Positions 48,574 to 59,745 of a stretch of 64,000 nucleotides of DNA are shown here, piece after piece. Each line of letters starts with the position of its first letter. Position 1 is the first letter of the stretch. The notes under the pieces are model-generated. The model was not told where the DNA came from, did not search any database, and worked only from the letters and a program-made list of their open reading frames with translations. The translations under genes and the position numbers were made by a program. The DNA is from Metopolophium dirhodum (taxonomy: Eukaryota > Arthropoda > Insecta > Hemiptera > Aphididae): positions 34,376,241 through 34,440,240 of the forward strand of contig NC_083565.1 of assembly GCF_019925205.1 (NCBI RefSeq), written 5' to 3'.

Positions 48574-49948
48574 ACAAGTGGTGGCCAGAGTTACTGGAAC
48601 GATTGGTTACCAGAAAAGGGAATGGAAGGATTGGTAATGCATTGCATTTATGCTATAGGTTTATAATTTTATATTATTAATTTACTTGCTATATTACTCA
48701 ACTTCACCCAGGAAAAAATGAACAAATGTAGATAAAATATATAGCTTTTTATGTGATATAAAATTGGCTTATAATACCCAGTCAAAATTGGTTTAGCTGT
48801 TTTGAAGATCATCCTGGAGAAACAGATATACACTTAAATTTTATACTATGTTGATATATCCATTTAATGCAATATCTGAGCTAAATATTATATAATAAAT
48901 ATAAAATAGGTATCTATATAAAAATCAATTATGTAACTTTATGCGGTATGCCGGTATCTCTTATGAAAACATTCTTTAAAGAGTGTTTCACCAACCATGC
49001 TCTCTCACATTTTTTCTTCTAATAATTTTGGAATTTGTATACCAAATACCTTTTAAAGAGTGTTCATTAAAGATAAAAACTTACTTTTTCAAATGGAAAT
49101 TAATCTGTAAATTGTAAAGCAGATAATATTTTTGAAGATGTTGATGCATCTAAATCAAAATTTGAGGAAAACATTTCTGAGTTCTATAAAATAGAATTAA
49201 TATTTATACTAGAACTTATTATATTCAGACAATTTTTATAAATTATAAAATGTTAATCACTATAATTTTCAAATCATCATAATCCCTATAATCTATATAT
49301 TCCAAACCTCTTATCATTTTTAGTATACAAAGTTAAATTATTCAAAACTATTTGTTCGAATTACGATATAAATGTTTCAAAACAGAGGCGTAACCAAAGG
49401 GGGGGGGGGGGGGTGTTTTGGGTATTATGTACAACATGGTTAAGATTTCTACAAAATATGTTGTCGTGTATAGTTCTATTTCATATTTGATATTTTTAAT
49501 ATAAATGAATATTATTATTAGATTGATGATTATAATATTGGTAAGTGTCTAAAGCCTCCCACATGTTATATTTAAATATAAAGCTAAAACATCCTAGATA
49601 TGCCTGTATCAACAGTTTCAAAAAAGTAATCTATTCAAAAATTGACAGAAAAAAGTAGGATTCTCATTTGAAAAAAATATGTACCTACTAACTAAGTAAA
49701 AAACATTTTTCTATTATCATAGAATTATATATTAAACATAATTTTCTTAGATAAAGATTATTTATTAAACTTTTGTTATTTTACATTTTAAGGTGGTGCA
49801 TATGTGGATTCCAAATTACCGTGAATTGTCAAAGAGATCTCACGTTGATAAAACTATAGTACTGCTCAAGATTGACGAGCCTTCATAACGTTACGTGCCT
49901 ATAGCTGAAACCGATATACTATTAGATTTAGGACCTGAAGTTGTTTGA
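48574..49948 (+). pseudogene. pcx: former C-terminus of pecanex beyond a TGA
   Basis: Directly after TGA the same frame reads TSGGQSYWNDWLPEKGMEGL up to a GT donor after 48633. An acceptor at 49791-49792 continues VVHMWIPNYRELSKRSHVDK then TIVLLKIDEPS, stop (TAA 49886-49888), RYVPIAETDILLDLGPEVV and a final TGA at 49946. This is the conserved pecanex end (GMEG.V.H.W.P, HIDKT, YV.I.ET). Two in-frame stops with otherwise conserved sequence indicate recent loss rather than wrong exon choice, unless translation reads through. Confidence 0.8.
49380..49450. repeat. repeat terminus with long G-run
   Basis: GAGGCGTAACCAAAGG is followed by a G-run of about 15, TGTTTTGGG. It matches the GGCGTAACTAG type end at 26033 and lies in the last intron of the broken pecanex end. 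Confidence 0.4.
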
Positions 49949-50755
49949 ACATTTTTGGTATATGCCTTACATTATTTGAATGATTTGTTTTAGAGGTAAT
50001 TTTAAAACTAAAATGTTAACATATAAAACTTACTTGATAATATTGCATTAGTCTTCCTCGATACTACAAAAATAGTATTCCGTCTCCTTGTTAATGCACA
50101 AGTATATATTCAATATTTTGTCTTGTAATAATTTTTTCGGGAAAAAATGCTCGTACATTTTATATACAATAGTTAAAAATCTGTTTCATGTAATTTTTTT
50201 ATTTTTATTGTTTTTTTTATATATACCTATTACCTATATATTATAAATGTATTTTATTTGTAAATATTAGATAAAAATGATGTAAATTTTAAACGTTAGA
50301 TAAAAATGTTCCTCATTTAAATGATCATTTTGTGATGCATATATTTTTTGTTAACATATATATTTGAACAAACTATATTATGAATAACTATTACAATAAA
50401 TTTATTTTAATAAGAGTACATTATAATTATATTTAAGTAGACATTGCATCATAGAACATAAAATTCATCATGTTCTATGGTTTCATCTATGGTTTCATCA
50501 ATAATTAGCTAATCAATTATGAATAACTGTCTTCATTGCCAAGTGGCAAGTATGTTGTATCAAATTATTTAGAATCTCTTTTTAAAATCTGATATTAAAT
50601 AAACAACAATTTCTTATAATATGCTTAATTTAACTAGTAGAATTTAATTATTAGAAAATTACCAACATTTTTAGTTAATCCTTGCCAGCATCAATAATTT
50701 TCAATTAATTCATAGTTTCTATAGGTATGTTCAAACTAGACTGGTTCTAAGATCT
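49949..50755. other. 3' of pecanex, no gene seen
   Basis: AT-rich sequence with several AATAAA words (for example 50395 and 50598) that could serve as poly-A signals for pecanex. No frame of interest. Confidence 0.4.
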
Positions 50756-50799
50756 TTGGTCTGTAGTGGTAACTGTGGGTTAAATTTGTGTTTATATCT

Positions 50800-51790
50800 A
50801 GCAAAAGTTCTTGATTTTTTATTACATCCACTTAAATGATTTTTAATTCTTTTTGTAAAGTGGCCATCTTATGTGAAACTTCTTTAAAAAATATAACAAT
50901 CATAATTTTAATAAATATCATCTAAATATTAGTTGTGAGTATGAAATAAAACAAATATTTACCATCCATAACAGTGTGACCAATATCATTTACCATTTGC
51001 GTCAAATTTATATTAATATTTTCTGACTGGTTGATGTTGAATTTTAGAGATGATATTCACTGTCTCTAGGCGATACTCAATATTAGAGCTGATATTTTCT
51101 GAATTTTTTTGATGCTCAATATTAGAGCTGATATATTTTATGATTTAAATTTAAAAAAAAATGGGTATGTAAATTAAATTATTTTATAAACAAAAAAAAA
51201 CATACTTTCTAAGTGAAAATTAGTGATGTTTAATTTGTCAGGTACTTGTGTACTATCATGATCATATTCATTATCATTATACATATTAAAGAAATCTATT
51301 GAAACTAAAACAAACAAAAAACAACCCTCGATTTTACAGTGTTTTTTATTTTAAATTGCCTATTTAGTATTTACATTTAACTATGTAATATTATTAATTT
51401 ACATTAATTCATATACCTGTTTGTTTTGGAGCATTGGCCAATGGATTTGAAAACATCGAATCACTTTCCACACTGCTATCAGATTGAACTGATCATTTTT
51501 GTTCTTATATTTGGAAACTTTGAGTTATAAAATGTTATTATCATTAAATTGTTCATTATAGTCAAATACCTATAATAATATATTATTATGTTTCACATTA
51601 CATACCTTTAAATTTTTTTAGTTTCTATTGTTTTACGTTTTTGGGTCTCATTTGACAAATATTTTGAACCAGAATTGAAATTCCTATTTGGAATATGTTT
51701 TCTATGGGTATCTTCTAATTCAGTATTCCTTGTGTCGCAAAATGAAGATAGTTTTGATTTTTTTTCATTGTACGTTTCTGCAAACATGCA
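50800..51790 (-). pseudogene. remnant of an intron-containing gene, unrecognised
   Basis: Minus-strand blocks with splice-like borders follow each other: ETYNEKKSKLSSFCDTRNTE then ...HRKHIPNRNFNSG (about 51600-51780), SSVQSDSSVESDSMFSNPLA (about 51425-51490), VSIDFFNMYNDNEYDHDSTQ (about 51205-51305) and NIEHQKNSENISSNIEYRLE (about 51050-51130). Stops interrupt the next part. The layout of short low-complexity exons resembles the middle of the DUF4806 gene at 29-32 kb, but no domain block is preserved. Confidence 0.3.
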
Positions 51791-51925
51791 ATTTTATTTA
51801 TTAGATTAACTATTTATTAACTATAATGGCACAGTTTATGTACTACAAATATAGGTTATATATTATGATGTAATTTTTGTTGCTCTCATAACACGTATAC
51901 GTATGCGTTATAACGTCAGCAATGA

Positions 51926-52288
51926 GTACCTCTTACAGGAATAGAAAATACATTTTTAGCGATGTGCTAAAATAAGAAATTGTAGTACCAATTACGTTTA
52001 GCTATTTTTTTCTCATATTGTTCTTTTTATTATTATCCAATTGATATGATTCTAGTTGATTCAGTTACACTGTCAATCTAATGTGGCTACATTGCTTGAA
52101 AACTAACTTAGATATTTAGCAAGAAATAACTTATAATAAAGCAACAAAAAAAAAACGTCAACCTGAAGTACTTGACGAAAAACAACTAGATAAACTAGAT
52201 GAATATGTTTAAAGTAAATATATTTAACTATTTTAGCTATAAAAATCTTAAAGTTAACACTTTTTGGCTGTTTTACAGTAAGAGGTAC
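51926..52288. mobile_element. small element with GTACCTCTTAC termini
   Basis: GTACCTCTTACAG at the left and CAGTAAGAGGTAC at the right are inverted repeats with one mismatch. The interior has a short frame KKRQPEVLDEKQLDKLDEYV ending in a stop, which looks like a protein remnant. No target duplication was identified. Confidence 0.4.
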
Positions 52289-52319
52289 ACAAGTGTGCAG
52301 TAGCGTGTGTAAAATTTCT

Positions 52320-52545
52320 CTATAGTTTCAATCTGTAGATTGGTTTGCAGCCATCTTCCATTCTTCCCTTTTTATCACTTTCCTTTTCATTTCTACATAT
52401 GAGTTGCATCCTTGGACTTTTGTTCCTTCTATAATCGGCTTAGCAATCCTTCATGCCGCATTATATGGCCTGTCCATTCGTTTCGTCTTCTAACTACATT
52501 TTTCCATAGTAACTTTCTCATAGTACATTGCATTTTTTAAAACTA
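52320..52545 (-). pseudogene. LINE reverse transcriptase C-terminal scrap
   Basis: The minus strand reads RRNEWTGHIMRHEGLLSRL in one frame and IIEGTKVQGCNSYVEMKRKV then EEWKMAANQST in another. W.GH.LRHE.L and Y.EMKR.A..RE.WR.AANQS are end motifs of non-LTR reverse transcriptases widespread in arthropods. Frame changes show decay. Confidence 0.55.
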
Positions 52546-54475
52546 TTTATCATATGAGTTTATAATTTGTCGGATTCATAATAAATATTAATTAATTGAA
52601 AAAAAAAAATGATTAATTTAAAATAAAATATATAATATATTTGATATGCGATATAAATGTATTTTGTAATGAATTGTTATTTTAATTTAGATAAAAAAAT
52701 ATTATTTTTATAATAGCGAGACAATTTAATTCACCTAAGGGCCATGGTACCCAATTACACCTAAATGAAAACTGCACAGATATTTCACAGCCTTGACTAT
52801 TTCCCTAACTATCACCAATGAATGGTAGCAATATAATTATTTGGTATTTAATGTTATATGAAGGACTTTTACATTTTATTTAACAAAATGTAGAATTAAT
52901 TTATTACGGTTTATAACACAATTTATTTATCTATCCATTACATGACATACATTGAATCAATAACTATTTAACATTGGTTTATATTTTTGCATTAAACCCT
53001 TATTAATTATAGTTTTAATAAATCAATATTTATCTCAAAATGTATTTGTCTGTTAACTATTTAATCTTTGATATTTCTTAGAACATCATATTATACCAAG
53101 GCCGTCAATAATGCTGTATACCATATAATTTATCATGATATCCACTGTTGCTGGTAGACTGCATAATATATACTATTTATTTATTTAATGGGCATAATAT
53201 CAACATTTTTTTTTTCTTAATTAAAATTAATTAAATCATACCTTCAACAATTTAAAAAAATCATGACAATTTAAAGAAAATGTCTTTGTATCAATATCTA
53301 ACTGTCTATTAAAATCAATTGGTACATATTTTAGCAATAGTTTTTACGATCAGGTTGTAGTAAGGTAACATCACATTGAAGTTTTTTAGTGTTTTGTTAA
53401 TTATACTTCTAGTAATGACATTGACTTATATAGTTACATGTAATATGATTGTGTTTTATACAAGGTAATTTATTTACATTTATTTGTATAGGTACCTCTC
53501 AACTCAATCGTATTTGTTTGGGATGCAGTATTATGTGAAAAAGTAGACGGCCGATACAGAAAAATCAAGTGCTCTTATTCGAAATCATAAGAATATCTAA
53601 GTTGTTTCAAGGCACCCTTATATATATAAAATATATAAATGTACATAGAGTGGGTATATTAAATAACTGTTAATTATTTATGAAAAAAATAAGTTAATAT
53701 ATTATAACTTATCTTTTTACTAGCATATACCATTAAGAATTTTAAAAACTTTCTCTTTTGTCTACATTTTGTTAGTGTAATTAACCCGAAATAATGGCTT
53801 TAGAAATATACGAAATTAACTGACTTATTGAAATATAATAAAACTTATAACAATTTTGAATTATTGCCACTTTCCTATAAAACAGAAAAGATAAAGACGT
53901 GCAATAGTGATACTTAATATATCTACTATATAAACGAGTATCTGTATATGTTAAGGGGTAAACGTTATTATGAATATTTTACTTGTTTTGTGTGGAAGAG
54001 GAAAGCATTATGTATTCAATGCATTAGTCATTAATATTAACTTACTTATACCATCTTAATAAATACTCAGGTATATAATAGGTTGGTAAGTACTGGGTAG
54101 GTACATACCTACTTTACTGTATAGTTTTTATATTTTATGGATTGTATTTATATAACTATAACATTTATAACTTTTAAAGTTACCTATATTATGAGGTTTT
54201 TCATACACAATTTCACCTAAATATACACATTTACAAACCTAACCAGTTACCATTAAGTATATACATTTGCACATAATATAAATGCTTTATCATTCATTTT
54301 TACAATAAATACATAATGTGTGTACACTTAAATATATATTTTATTAGGTAGGTTTTACCTAGTACACAATTTTCAAGACTAATTTTATAAATATTAAATA
54401 TTAAATAATATTTTATTACTATTAATTATTAATATGTTATTAATATTATATAAAAATATATTTATTGTGAATGGT
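52546..54475. other. intergenic, no gene seen
   Basis: AT-rich sequence without convincing coding potential. A short stretch at 53515-53600 has higher complexity but no frame of note. (AT)n and AAT runs are common. Confidence 0.4.
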
Positions 54476-54735
54476 GTGGCGAGTTGGCTGCTACCAGTCG
54501 TGGAATGCGAGTAAGTAACAGCCACTGCTACTAGCTCCCGGATGGATGACTACCAAGTTCATAGTAGTTAAAAACCTTGCCACACATACACGTGTTTACT
54601 ACCTACCGTACCAACCGTAACAATCATAAAAACAACCTACCGTACCAATCTTACCCCTACCACAGTTCATAATCCCTACAACAGCTAATGACCTTAATCG
54701 CCAGGCTTAAGTTCATTTAAAAACAAAAAAAATTT
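54476..54735 (+). mobile_element. SINE-like element, second copy
   Basis: GTGGCGAGTTGGCTGCTACC to CGCCAGGCTTAAGTTCATTT with an A-rich tail matches the 38433 copy along its whole length (CTAGCTCCCGGATG, AACCTTGCCACACATACAC, CCTACCGTACCAACC). ATTTATTGTGAATG on the left and ATTTATTAATG after the tail may be the target duplication. Confidence 0.65.
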
Positions 54736-54984
54736 ATTTATTAATGATTATTTATTATAGTTCATAATATTTAGAATTACTTGGTCAGTTTTAAAAGTAT
54801 ATTAATAATATTATTACAAGCAATAAAAATATAAAATAAATTTAAAAAAAAAAAAAGAAAATTTGATAAAAATAAAAAATGTCTACTTGTAATGTATAAA
54901 ATATTATCATAAATTATCATAACAAAATAAATATTAAATAATATTTTATTACTATTAATTATTTATATTATATTGTAAGAGGTA

Positions 54985-55005
54985 TATATATATATATATA
55001 CTATA
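54985..55005. repeat. (TA)n microsatellite
   Basis: About ten TA units. Confidence 0.85.
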
Positions 55006-55054
55006 GTTTTATCTTTTTACGTTTTACTTTTAATATTCTACAGAAGTAAAAACA

Positions 55055-55690
55055 TCTGTCATTTAATACAACTGCAGCTAATAGTGGTCGATTGGGTGGA
55101 ACTTATGTATTATTAAAGACTTTTAGGAAAAAAAATTATTGAATTTGCCGTACAGACATTATATTTATGAGATCATTTTGCGAAGTGTTTTTGAGGAAAA
55201 ATTAAATAAACCATCAGCGGAAGACGCTTCAATTTTCAAAAGATTCCATCTCTTGTGGAATAAAATGAACAAGGCCAATTTTTCTCCAGGTATTCGGATA
55301 AACAAACTAAATAAATTACTAACACACATTTTACAAGAGTCTTAGAATTTGTTAAGGAACATTTGAAAATTGTAGAACCTCAAAACGATTATAAGGACTT
55401 ACTCGAGTTAACAATGATTTTTCCTGATAGTTAACCAAATAATATGACATTTTTCCATACTCACGGTGCAATTCACCATGCAAGATGGATGGCAAAAGCT
55501 ATTTTTTGCTTAAAAGTACCTTTACATGCTTCGTTATGAATTATAATTAAGTTTTCCTGAAAAAACGGACTTCGTGATTTTTGTGTATTCGTAGTTACAA
55601 TTTATACCTATCAAATGGATTAAAACGCCTTCCACTACAGCCACACCATATCAAGATTTACTATTTATACGAAAATTATACAACTATAGT
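55055..55690 (+). pseudogene. decayed transposase-like gene, copy 2
   Basis: The same protein as at 3645-4965: NTTAANSGRLGGTYVLLKTF, a frame change, then NLPYRHYIYEIILRSVFEEK ... KANFSPGIRINKLNK (to 55345), further frames EHLKIVEPQNDYKDLLELTM and FFHTHGAIHHARWMAKAIFC. The last block (GAIHHARWMAKAI) is better preserved here than in copy 1. Both the start and the C-terminal tail are missing. The close match of the two copies shows they derive from one family. Confidence 0.6.
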
Positions 55691-56815
55691 TCAATTTATC
55701 ATAGTAATATCTGAACCACAGAAGTCAAGTAACACAAGTCACAAAAAGCAATCAAATTAACACAAGAGACAAAACAAAAATATCTGTTCCAATGGACTTA
55801 CAATTGTATAAAAGGTACATAAAAAAAAAATTATTTTGTATTACATTTCTTATGTAAACGGTGGACATACGTTTCTATACTCCTGTCATAGTTTAGGACT
55901 TAAGTTAGTATACCTACTTCTTGCTATCTATGCATTTATTGTATATAGGACTTACGTTTTAATTCCTTGCGGCAGTTAGAAATATTAGATATAGTATTAT
56001 ACAGTTTTATTAAAAATATAACATGTGTTTTGCGCTACATATACAAAATAATTTTGGTTATTTGCGTCCACATATACAAACTTTTTTAAAGAATACGGCT
56101 TAACTGCTTATAAGTACAATTTGCAGTTAATGTATTAATTAAAAAGCTGGTTTCCACCTAGGTAAATTGTGTACAGGACAAATATTTAAGTTGACCCGAA
56201 CAATCAAGAATGGTTTTGAAAACAAGTCAGACTTAGCCATGCCCGTTCAGAGATATTTGATCTGGGGCCAGCGGATGCTTCATGTTTTTAACTATGTTTT
56301 GTATTATTGAATAACTAAAAATATATTGCTTTTGAAAACAAATTAAAATTCACAGTTGTATAAAAATGTGGTGTATAGTGTATTAATTATTACTGCTTTA
56401 GTGTTATATACTCATATTAACTGTTCTCTTAGTCTTTAGAACTATATATTATGAAATCAGCCATCAGGCCTCTTCATAACAAAGTTACCATTATCAGGCC
56501 ACCTCCAACCACTAACCCAGATTAGAAATAATATATTTTATTTAAAAATAAAATTCATATTTACACAGGTAGTATTGTAATGTTTTTACACAGTTTGCCT
56601 TGCCTTTATATTAGACTAGACAATTGATTTGCAATAATGTTTATTAATATTAAATATTAATACATTTTTTTTTTTTGTAAAATTTCAATACATATTCATG
56701 CATGAGTTTCCTATTTTTTTAGTGCATTAAAATAGCCAGTTTTAAATGACAGAAATTAATTAATCAATATTTAAAAATGTAGTAATGAATGATTTAATTA
56801 ACTATGATGTCTACA
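55691..56815. other. intergenic, 3' of maelstrom
   Basis: No gene recognised. It holds AATCAGCCATCAGGCC at about 56456, which is mirrored by GCCTGATGGCTGAT at 61131. The 3' UTR of maelstrom probably lies in the last few hundred bases. Confidence 0.4.
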
Positions 56816-58383
56816 CTACTTATTTCTATTAGTAGAAAGTCTTCCTTCTTTGGATGTTTGCTTTGAGTTTGCATTTAATTGGTTTCGGTTATTACTTTGA
56901 ACTTTGCTAATAACACCCCTGCCACGACCTGCATTCTTACACCGGCAGTTTATTACTGGTGCAGGAGCATTTATTTGAATACTTTTCGAATCACCAAGGG
57001 GAGGAAAGTTGTCCTTTTTATTTGTAAAAGTTTTGCAATTTGTATTTGCTTTATATTCTGGCTTATTCCATATTGGTTTTTGAATAACAGTCACTAATTT
57101 ACCTTCAATCGCTAGGAAACTATTGGCCGCTAAAGTGTTCGGTTTATTTATTTCCCTTTCATCTGAATAATTTGCAGCAAATTTAGAAATTTTCATTTTA
57201 TCAAAATGTTCCTCAAATGGACTCTCTGTTTTAGATAAATCAAAATCATAATGACAACCAGATACAAGTTGTATGTCAATATAGCGACAACAATGAGCTG
57301 ATAAAATGTGTATCCACTTACATACAAAATAGTTACTACAACCATAAATGTGTTCAAGTTTTTCATGAAAATTACAACCAATTGTCTTAATTGTAGTTAA
57401 CTCATCTTTTGATAAACTATTGGTAGCCATAGCAATAGAAGGTAAAGCTAAATCATTTGTGTCTGGATGTTTAACTTTATAACATGTATTTTTCAGTTCC
57501 ATAAATAGTTTATCCAAATGGTAAACCCTAATAATATTATTGAAATCAGTTTTTTCAGCATCCCTTATTACAGTTTTGAATAACTTGAATAAACTTTCCC
57601 TAGTAATCATCAGTTCATTTCCAATAGGTGCATGTGCAGTATAGACTGGTGGCATGTCTAATGCTAAGTCATTTAGAACAGATAAATCAACTTCTTTGTT
57701 CATGATAAAACCTAAATAATTACCATACATTTCAACATTAGTTTGAAAAAAAAAATTCATCATTTTTAATATTTATACTTACCAATCATTTTTAATAATA
57801 TTTCTGAGTAATTATCAGGAAACATTGAGAATACGTTTATTTTATGATTGTTATCGGCATGATTGTTAATATCTGCTGTAGGAGCTCGCGGAGCATTTGT
57901 CCTGACTTGATCAAATCCAACTAGCTGATGAAACATGCGTATCAAGCCTTTTTCTAAAGAAAACTCAGCCATGGATATTTCGGCAGGAAAATAAAATCCT
58001 TCTTTCTCGCATGTATAAGAGTTTATATGAATAAAAATAAATTTTTGCTTGGGAAGATAATAGCTGGCTGGTTGCAAGCTAAGCATTACATTTATATGTA
58101 CGTACATATCATTTTTTTGTGATTCACTCTCATCTGATTGTTTTTTAACAAATTCTATATTTTCACCAATTGAAGTATATTTGACTACTTTTGCTTCACT
58201 TTTCATCTTTTTGCCTTTTATCTTATACTTTTCTTTCATCTCATCAGGCATATCTTCCCAATCTTTTTTGCAATACTCTGACATATCAGCCATGCTTACT
58301 TTAACACCTTGATTTATTAATTTCTGTTGAGTCTCCATCATGAATACTGAATAGCCATTGTAAACTTTCTTTTTAGGAGCCAT
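56816..58383 (-). CDS. mael: Maelstrom, piRNA-pathway HMG-box protein, 498 aa
   Basis: Two exons, 57783-58383 and 56816-57711, flank a 71-bp intron (GTAAGT..TTTAG) and join MIG to FIMNKEVDLS in frame. Residues 1-70 form the HMG box (MAPKKKVYNGYSVFMMETQQ, KKDWEDMPDEMKEKYKIKGK). The maelstrom domain (RNase H-like fold) follows, with KEGFYFPAEISMAEFSLEKG and LIRMFHQLVG, then GCNFHEKLEHIYGCSNYFVC and ILSAHCCRYIDIQL, which supply Cys/His residues of its zinc site. The C-terminus is a basic, Gly/Asn-rich tail (NAGRGRGVISKVQSNNRNQL). Maelstrom acts in germline nuage and the nucleus in transposon silencing. All reading frames are open, so the gene appears functional. The Met at 58383 starts the HMG box as in orthologues. 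Confidence 0.9.
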
Positions 58384-59036
58384 AACTAAGACAAAAATAT
58401 ATATAAATTAGTAAATAATCAATAAATTACATGATAATAATTGTATTTTTAATTTTATCTATACAGCTAATTGAAAATATACCTACAATACACTTTATTA
58501 TTAGTTAGGTATGCAACATTTTGAAGAAATAAACCATAATAAATATTTAATCTAATATTAATAAACATATTTTTTAAGTATAATATCTTACTATAGAAAT
58601 AATATTTAATAATTTCTTTTTTCATTGTTTTATTTTTTAAATTGCCTTCTTTTTTTAATGACAGCATATATTTTAGATTCTAAGCCAAGAGTGCATTAAT
58701 TGCTCTTACGTTATTTTGTTTTACTGTATAGTGGTGCCAAACCTATAACCCAAGAGGGGGTACCCCTGACTCTATGGTCACATTAATATAAAAAGTATGT
58801 AGCCATTTGAGAAATACGAACTTTAAATAATTATAAAAAAAATATTATTTTGTTGTAGCTAATTCAAAAACAAATGAGCATTGATATTTGATATTTTTTT
58901 AGTGTTTATATAAATGTCTATACTTTTTTTTTGCTTGGACAAATCTTGCTTGGCCAAATCTAATAAAAGCAACCTCATAAGTTAATTATTCATATACCGA
59001 ACTACCAATAAAAAAATATCAAAAATACAGTCATAA
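58384..59036. other. 5' flank of maelstrom
   Basis: AT-rich sequence upstream of the maelstrom start codon. No TATA box or conserved element can be singled out. Confidence 0.35.
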
Positions 59037-59598
59037 TATAGTCATATCTCCCAATATGCGGTCTACCAAAATAAACGTAGTCTACCATAATAATATTGAA
59101 AGTATAAATAAAAAAAAAATTTATTTATAAAGAAATTCATTTATAAAGCTTATACTATAATTTTACAAAAAATAAATTTAATTTATTAAGAAATTCATTT
59201 ATAAATATTAAATGTTATACTATGCAACCAAAAAAATGAATTTTACATGTACATATTATTAAGTATGTAGGTACAATTGTTGCTATTACGGATTATAAAT
59301 CTCTTTAATAATCATTTTAAAAATTATTTTTTTAGTATTTAATTTTAAAAAAGTTTTTCACCACAAACGACACTAAACTAACTAACTTAGTAACGTATAT
59401 TGTTACATGATAAAATAGAATATTTTATATCGTCATGAAAAATTAAGATAAAACATTTTAAATAGTAGATAATAAATATAAATTTTGAGGGATTTCCAGC
59501 TATAGATAGTATTTATAACATTGGTTGACCACATACTATACTCATAGTTACGTAATACACAAAATGGAGGTAGACCCCATATTGGGAGATAGCCTATA
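59037..59598. mobile_element. MITE with ATCTCCCAATAT termini
   Basis: TATAGTCATATCTCCCAATATGCGGTCTACC at the left is mirrored by GGTAGACC.CATATTGGGAGATAG.CTATA at the right, about 30 bp with a few mismatches. TA flanks are compatible with a Tc1/mariner-like target. Length 562 bp, non-coding. It sits about 0.65 kb upstream of maelstrom. Confidence 0.7.
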
Positions 59599-59675
59599 AT
59601 ATTGAAGTGTTGAAAGTTAGAATTATGAAAAATGTAGGTAGATAAAATCAAAAAATGTATTGATAATTATTTCAT

Positions 59676-59745
59676 TAACAATTTATAAAATGTTCAACTT
59701 TTATATCTAATGCTTGAAAATGTAATACAAGGTTCCTCAAAAGTA
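59676..59745 (+). repeat. fragment of the dispersed repeat
   Basis: CAATTTATAAAATGTTCAACTTTTATA..TAATGCTTGAAAATGTAATACAAGG matches the tail-side block at 6555-6605 and 35785-35830. Confidence 0.5.
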
